From: Marthasterias glacialis
Taxonomy: Eukaryota; Echinodermata; Asteroidea; Forcipulatida; Asteriidae
Direction: 5' to 3'
DNA: 64,000 nt
Assembly (NCBI GenBank): GCA_911728455.2
Contig: OU452223.1
Span: 9,508,174 to 9,572,173, forward strand
A program made the translations under genes and the position numbers. Positions 58,104-64,000 of this stretch are shown here, piece by piece. The first letter of the stretch is position 1. Every line of letters begins with the position of its first letter. Below the pieces are notes generated by a model. The model did not search any database. It was not told the origin of the DNA and was given only the letters and a program-made list of their open reading frames with translations.

Positions 58104-58799
58104 AGAAGTGAGTCTTCGGTTACCATGGCAACAAAAACGGACATAGTGATGCTGGATTAGATTTTTGCTCGTCAGGGTTGCTGCATCACTAGAAAGGGAA
58201 AGGTTGGTCTTCTGCTCTGTGGTTCAACTCGGCAATAAATGTGCACAATTGTAGTAATTTGGTTCGCTCTCGTAGAAAGAATTTAAAGGATGGAGGACGT
58301 TTCAAAGATTGATTGTTATAATGCAAACTTAGATTCTTATAGCAAACTGGAATAGTAATTTTATAGACGTTTTAAAGATATTTTTATATCTCGCTTAATG
58401 TAAAAGAGTGAAGAGCCATATGGCAGACGACTCTTTTTAGGGTGAAAGACAAGTATTTTCAGCTTGAATCAGAGTGAAATTCACACAAATTTCATTAAAA
58501 AAAAATTTTTTTGTGAAAGAGCCATTTGTACTTACCCCAACTTTTATGATTATTTTTGTGTAAACGTTCGGGTTTGGTTTTGATGTTTTTTTTACAAAAC
58601 GGTTTATGTGTACACACCAAAGCACCAAAGTGCTGTTCAAGTGGTTGAGAGTGTTCAATGGTCGAATCTTTTACCAAAATGTTAATGATTAATTGTCACT
58701 TGAACATTGACTGGTTTTTGAAGTTGTTCTTTGCATAAAATGCTGTTATCGGTTCAGGTATAAAGTAATATTGAGGACATCACAATTGAAAACATAATA
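58104..58799 (+). other. Probable 3' UTR and flank of the second gene
   Basis: Follows the terminal TAG and includes AATAAA at 58234. No further coding sequence recognised. Confidence 0.5.
58234..58239 (+). promoter_or_regulatory. Candidate polyadenylation signal AATAAA
   Basis: AATAAA 131 bases after the terminal TAG of the second gene, with a following T/G-rich stretch. It is the first such hexamer downstream, so it is the best 3' end candidate, though the AT-rich background makes chance occurrence possible. Confidence 0.4.
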
Positions 58800-58803
58800 T
58801 TAA

Positions 58804-59582
58804 AGGGGCTGTGTCGTCATGATTATAGCAGGCCTGTGACTGTGCCTGTATGGAAAGATGAACTCACACACAGAAGTGCACACATGCCCGCTTGCGGTCA
58901 AATCACAAAGGGTGCCCTCTTTGTTAAACTGTGATGTACGAAGCTGTCTAAGGGACATGGTGAAAAAACATCTTCCTTTTTTCTGAAAAGCTGTTGGTAC
59001 GATCGACTTCTATCTCGTAGGCCTTCGTACCACTTCTATCTTGCCCGTACCACTTCTATCTTGCCCGTACCACTTCTATCTTGACCGTACCTCTTCCTTC
59101 TCGCCCGTACCACTTCCTTCTTGCCCGTACCACTTGTACCTCGCCCGTACCACTTCTATCTTGCCCGTACCACTTCTATCTTGCCCGTACCACTTCTATC
59201 TTGCCCGTACCACTTCCTTCTCGCCCGTACCACTTCCTTCTTGCGCGTACCACTTCTATCTCGCCCGTACCACTTCTATCTTGCTCGTACCACTTCTATC
59301 TCGCCCGTACCACTTCTATCTAGTGGTACGGGCAAGAAGGAAGTGGTAAGGGCAAGATAGAAGTGAGACATGTACCAGATAGAAGTGGTCAGGCAAGATA
59401 GAAGTTGTACAAAGGCCTACGAGATAGAAGTCGATCGTACCAACAGGTTTTCAGAAAAAAGGAAAATGTTTTTTTCACCATGTCCCTTCGACAGCTTCAT
59501 AGTGATGTGACCGTTGGTGCGGACGCGCGTGTAGTAACTGGGTTATTCCATTTACTGCTATAATCATGACGACACATCCCCT
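58804..59582. mobile_element. 779-bp TTAA-flanked MITE with internal satellite and giant hairpin
   Basis: Ends AGGGGCTGTGTCGTCATGAT and ATCATGACGACACATCCCCT are inverse complements, flanked on both sides by TTAA. Subterminal blocks are also inverted (AGGGACATGGTGAAAAAACA with TGTTTTTTTCACCATGTCCC). TTAA targeting is typical of piggyBac-like transposons; no transposase is encoded. Confidence 0.88.
59027..59320 (+). repeat. Fifteen tandem 20-bp repeats inside the MITE
   Basis: Unit GTACCACTTCTATCTTGCCC in strict 20-base register, with variants such as CCTTC for CTATC and CTCG for CTTG. The following 120 bases (59320-59442) contain the inverse (AGTGGTACGGGCAAGA, AAGTGGTAAGGGCAAGAT). Confidence 0.95.
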
Positions 59583-59586
59583 TTAA

Positions 59587-60563
59587 GGACGGCACGAAAT
59601 GATCTCAGATTTTTTATTTGTGTAGGCCTACAGGATTTGTAATTACACAAAGAAGAAAAAAAACAATCCGACAGCTCACTGATCATAAAGTTAATACCTA
59701 AATCTCAAGAGAAATAGTCACTTCTTAGGTGCCGTCTAAGAAGAGAAAATGACCCCCGAATCACCGATTAACTGATGATAAAGAAGAGATTAAAGAATGA
59801 TGTTCAATTAAAGAATAATGTTCAATTCTTATGGCTTGTGCCCGCTTATTTAAATTAGTTTTTTTGTCCGCACTATCATTGTTGAGCAACAATTTGTGCT
59901 ATATCCTGTATTCGCTTAATTGAACACGCAAATTTGTAGACACATGACAATCGCCAGGGAACTCAGTAATTGCTCAAATGGCCTCTACAAACGACGAGAA
60001 TCTGCGAAGGTCAATAAAGATGGCGGGATGATGTGAAATAAACCAAATGTATAAGCTGAATGATGGATAGGTTGCCCCGCATCGTTGACAAAACATTAAC
60101 AGAAATGTTTAGTTAATCATTATATTGCAATACAAAACGTTTTCCCAGGATTGACAAAATGTAAATATCACAGAAGGGGGAAAATGCGAGTGTTTGGAAT
60201 CGAGTATTTCAACAGTAATCAATTCCCTTATCGTTGGACTTTACCTCCCCAGTGTTGTCTGAATAAAATTATGGTAAAGAACACATACACAAAAGCCACC
60301 GCAGACTTTATGTACTTTGTTTTCCCGCCGTTTCTATTTATGGATCCAACATGACATTTTACATGATTATAATATGTACTAGTGAAATTTGCAACATGCA
60401 GTTATAGGAAATTATATGAAACTATTAAAGAAATCCACTGCTCATATATCCCCCACAATTGTCAAAAATAAAACAAGATAGCCTGCGTTTAATTACACAA
60501 CAAGTGGCTATGACAAAATTATGTAGGCGACATAATTACACTCGCTTGTCATACCAAACATTT
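59587..60563. other. Intergenic, no recognised feature
   Basis: No gene or repeat family recognised. Confidence 0.45.
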
Positions 60564-61768
60564 CCCGTTTGAGATACATTTTCACCCCTGCTGTAACAAA
60601 GATACCCAAATCGAGAACAAACTACTTGGTTTGCCCTGGTGTTTCTGACAGTGGCTGCTGAATGCGCCGCAGCACCTTGTAAACCATTACAAGGTGCTAC
60701 TTAAATTTCTCTCATAATTAAAAAAAACTCAAAAACCTGCCTTAGAAATAATATAGTAAGCGCCTTGAGTACCTAATTGTTGGTAGATACGTGCGCTATC
60801 ATCATTATTGTATTATTTTCAGACTAATTTGAAGGATTTTTTAGTCGGGTCTAAATTTGACATGAAGCTATTTTAACGTGTTTACCAATTTCTCAAATCA
60901 TCGACCGTTGGTTCGTGTGCTATTGACTCTACAGCGCCGGATTAATTACATCTGTGTCATTATTGAAACAGCTTTAGTTTTTGTTATTTCTACATACTAC
61001 AGTGTGTTTAGTATCACGTGTTATTCACCATCCACCCGAACCCTTGTAAGGAAATATCACACAAAGCTTTCTAATGTGAACAGGGTTATAACATTGTGTG
61101 CAAGGGGAATAATATAGAGTGGGGACGCTTGAAACATGTACGGGTAAACAGTTCGGTAAATGGGGGTCGGGGACAACCACATACTCTTCACAATAAGAGT
61201 AAGTTCTTACACAACACACGAGACATACGGTTTTACCATCGCACCCGAAGGACGAAGGAAAGAAGTACCGGTACTTCGTCCCAGTATTAAAGACGTAAGC
61301 ATTAAAATGGCCACTGACACGAACAATGTGCCATTATTGTTATATTTTTGTTGCTATAGAATTTACACAAAGACGTGTTTCCCGTTCCCACGCAGAATTT
61401 AATATTCCTATAATGACTTTTGAGTGACAAGAAATTGATCAAACTTTCCCGCTCAGTTTTCTTGAAACACAAACGTTCACATCATTTCCTTATACGCCCT
61501 TTTACCGGGCACACGACGATCGGTTCTCTTGGTAAAGATTAAAACTACCCCAATTGATTTGTTTCCCCCCCGCCTGCTCCCTAAAAAGTTAATAATTTAC
61601 AACGCAAATTAGTCCCAAAGCAATGTAGTTTGTTCACATCTTTTGTAGCAATGTTGGTCACCTAGTGACAGAATTTTTGACCATGGTCTGTTGACTGTCC
61701 AACACGACTTCCCGATTGGGGTGTCTTTGATACAGCAGGGGTGAAAATGTATCTCAAACGGGAAATTG
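60564..61768. mobile_element. 1.2-kb element bounded by 55-bp inverted repeats
   Basis: ATTTCCCGTTTGAGATACAT, TTTCACCCCTGCTGTA and AAAGATACCC on the left are inverted on the right as TGATACAGCAGGGGTGAAAA, TGTATCTCAAACGGGAAAT. The interior has SINE family 1 tail pieces (60625-60830, and reverse near 61200-61255) but no transposase. Confidence 0.7.
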
Positions 61769-64000
61769 TATTCGATCGCCTTAAACTGACAGTATGACTT
61801 GAGTTCAAATTTACAGTTTCACGAACTTTAGCATTTAAATTACACCGCAAATAAGGAGGGTTAGCTTCTCCTGCCATGACTCATGTCGACAGCTCGCATA
61901 AAATGATTTGCCTGCATGTTTAATTCACTGTTGAATTACCAATACCTTGATGTCAATCAAAGAGGCTATAGTTTTCGCTATATAACAATAATGATGATAA
62001 ATAAACAAGGAAATAAATAAATAAACAAATAAATGGATGAATGAATGAATGAATGAATTAATAAATAGCAAGCAAGCAAGACAACAAATAAGCAATAAAA
62101 AATAAATAAATATATAAATATATATCTGTAAATAAACAGAAACAGAAGAACATAAGTGAAACGAACCACAGTAGTGTAATGGGAAACGTCCTAAAATAAA
62201 TTGGGTTTTTTTTTCACCCTAAACAGATCACATGTTATATTTATTTGATTGATTTATAATATATTGTTTGTTTGTATGTTTGCATGCGTTCACAATTTGC
62301 GGTTTACAGTTGGTGCTTTCCGAGACCGTTGAGGGAATATTTCCAGTGGCGTAAATAGGGGAGGGGGTACGGGGGGGGGGGGGGGGGGCACGTTCACCCC
62401 CCAACTGATGTCCTTCCCCCCCCCCCCCCCCACCGGGTGCCCCCATTTGAAATCTGGACTTTTGAGATTATTTTACCAAAATAAAATTGTACATTTTATG
62501 AGCATTTACGTAGTAATTTCAATGTTTTTAGAACTATTTTTGATTATTTACACACAGGATGTATGTTGTTTTACCTCAACAAGTCAGAAAACACTGAAAA
62601 GGGGCTTGTTTAGGGAAAATGCAAACGGAAACCACAGTTTTAACTGGCCAAAAGTTCCCCCTTGGAGAAATGGTACCCCCGCCCCCCCTTGTAAAATTTT
62701 ACCCTACAGTTATGGCGCTGAATATTTCCACAGGGCACTCTGCTGGGAATGGAACCCATTACCCCCGCGATACCTTAACCGCTATAGACAACCAAACAGC
62801 TGTAATAGACCTTTATCATGCTGCCACCATCTTGGTCATGTTCCCTGTATCCAACAACAGTAATAGATGCTAATATTCATTGCACAAAAAGGAACCAGAC
62901 TATTTGCCCTTCCAGCCTCGGTTTGGTTACATTGGTTTGAATGGGAGAAAATCAAGATGGCCGCTCCATGATAAAGGTCTATTTGCAGCGGGTACAATGG
63001 CATAAAATTATCTTAATGGAGCGCATAAGAGTACCTTCAAAGAGATTATGAGTTACAGTTTACTGTTACATCACATATATTTGGAATATACTTTTTCCAG
63101 GTCATCTTCATTGCATTAGTGTGAGGCATATTAAAAAGTAAATTGAGTCGAATACAAAAGTAATAATTAACACAATTAACTTGTCACAAATAATAATGAT
63201 GAAATAAGTAGTAGGGCGTAGGCTTTAACTTTTAAAAAAAACCTTGCTTTCTCTGAGAAGTATGTTAAAAGTTCACTTGATGGACACAACATCAATTTAG
63301 TATAGAAACAAACCTGTCAAGAAAAATGTCATTTCCTTGTGCGGTTAACGTGATTATGTTATCTGACCTCGATTCGTGTTACCTTGATTAATTTTTAACA
63401 GATTGACGTTTAACAGTCGATGGGTTTCCTGGCCGTATTTACTTGTTTACTGTTACCAAAGTGGGTTGTTTTATAAAACAAATAAACGTGTTTAATCTTT
63501 AGTAAACTCATCACATACCCTTTAAGAGACATACAAAACAAAAAAATACACAGGTACGGAGATTCTAACAGAATTGAGTATAATATACAAGCTCCACGCT
63601 GTGTCCAGTATCTAATGGATTGCAGTTTTTAATTTACTTTAAAATTATTCAACTGTTTATACAATTTTTCAATCGTATACTATTTAGCACTTTGAAGATA
63701 GAATTATAGGATGTTGTTTGTGATTTGTTTCTACCAAGTGCTTGCGTCTTTATACAGTTTTAATGTCTGGCTATTTAAACATCCCCAAATAAATCCATCG
63801 GTTACTTAGCTTTGTTTTTTTATTTTCTTTATTTTAATAGTAATTAATATGTTTTAATTTATTTGGTGTGTTTTTTCTTCGCATAATTTCTGGTGTTCAC
63901 TTTTGTTTGTGAACCAACATGAATAACAAACCTGAGAAAGTTTAAGCTTAATCGATCGTCAGAGTCACGAGAAAATATTGGGGGGGGGGAAACTTCAGGC
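61769..64000. other. Intergenic: microsatellite, G/C tract, featureless flank
   Basis: An AAAT/ATGA microsatellite spans 61982-62125. At 62343-62445 CAGTGGCGTAAATAGGGG leads to opposed poly-G and poly-C runs, resembling the hAT-like elements at 5909 and 25071. A dispersed repeat piece (AGAAAGTTTAAGCTTAATCG) closes the window at 63926-63980. No gene recognised. Confidence 0.55.

Noticed and set aside
59041..59349. 102-codon open frame and two overlapping ones
   Set aside because: They are the 20-bp repeat read in three frames.
62408..62863. 151-codon open frame on the plus strand
   Set aside because: Starts in a poly-C tract, has no recognisable domain, no splice context and low-complexity composition.
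1..64000. CRISPR arrays, operons, bacterial promoters or terminators
   Set aside because: The window is eukaryotic; tandem repeats here lack the spacer pattern and genes are intron-split.

Overview
This is eukaryotic, animal nuclear DNA. Coding sequence is split into short exons with GT/AG junctions, introns are AT-rich and full of small transposons, and there is no operon-like packing. Two plus-strand, multi-exon genes can be reconstructed. The combination of an animal supervillin and a membrane protein rich in HYR and EGF modules, with tRNA-derived SINEs, MITEs, CR1/L2-type LINE remnants and Penelope-like fragments, suggests a marine invertebrate deuterostome, most likely an echinoderm such as a sea star. 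The species is inference; the two gene structures come directly from reading frames, splice sites and phase agreement.

Region 1 (1-16947) is the 3' part of a supervillin gene (SVIL). Eighteen consecutive exons join without a frame break into 899 visible residues plus a stop. They cover five gelsolin-like repeats and the C-terminal villin headpiece. The 5' exons lie outside the window. A 33-base exon (9904-9936) may be an in-frame cassette.

Region 2 (16948-22987) is the SVIL 3' flank and about 5 kb of intergenic DNA. It holds a MITE, a SINE and a small duplication. No gene was recognised.

Region 3 (22988-58103) is a complete 26-exon gene for a predicted 1211-residue type I membrane protein. 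Its order is signal peptide, HYR, two compact EGF-like modules, HYR, HYR, two compact EGF, HYR, six more EGF-like modules, HYR, HYR, EGF-like, calcium-binding EGF, linker, SEA-like domain, Cys-rich EGF-like stalk, transmembrane helix and a short acidic tail. Every intron from the first to the twentieth is phase 1 and nearly every module is one exon. I do not recognise this architecture as a named protein. It is the most interesting item in the window and probably an adhesion or matrix receptor (inference).

Region 4 (58104-64000) has the probable 3' UTR of the second gene, a 779-bp TTAA-flanked element carrying fifteen 20-bp repeats that folds back on itself, another inverted-repeat element (60564-61768), microsatellite and homopolymer tracts, and no recognisable gene.

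The introns hold at least five multi-copy MITE families, three tRNA-headed SINE families (one with exchangeable tails), two nested insertions, a filled/empty insertion site inside a tandem duplication, four LINE remnants and two Penelope-like fragments with hammerhead ribozyme motifs.
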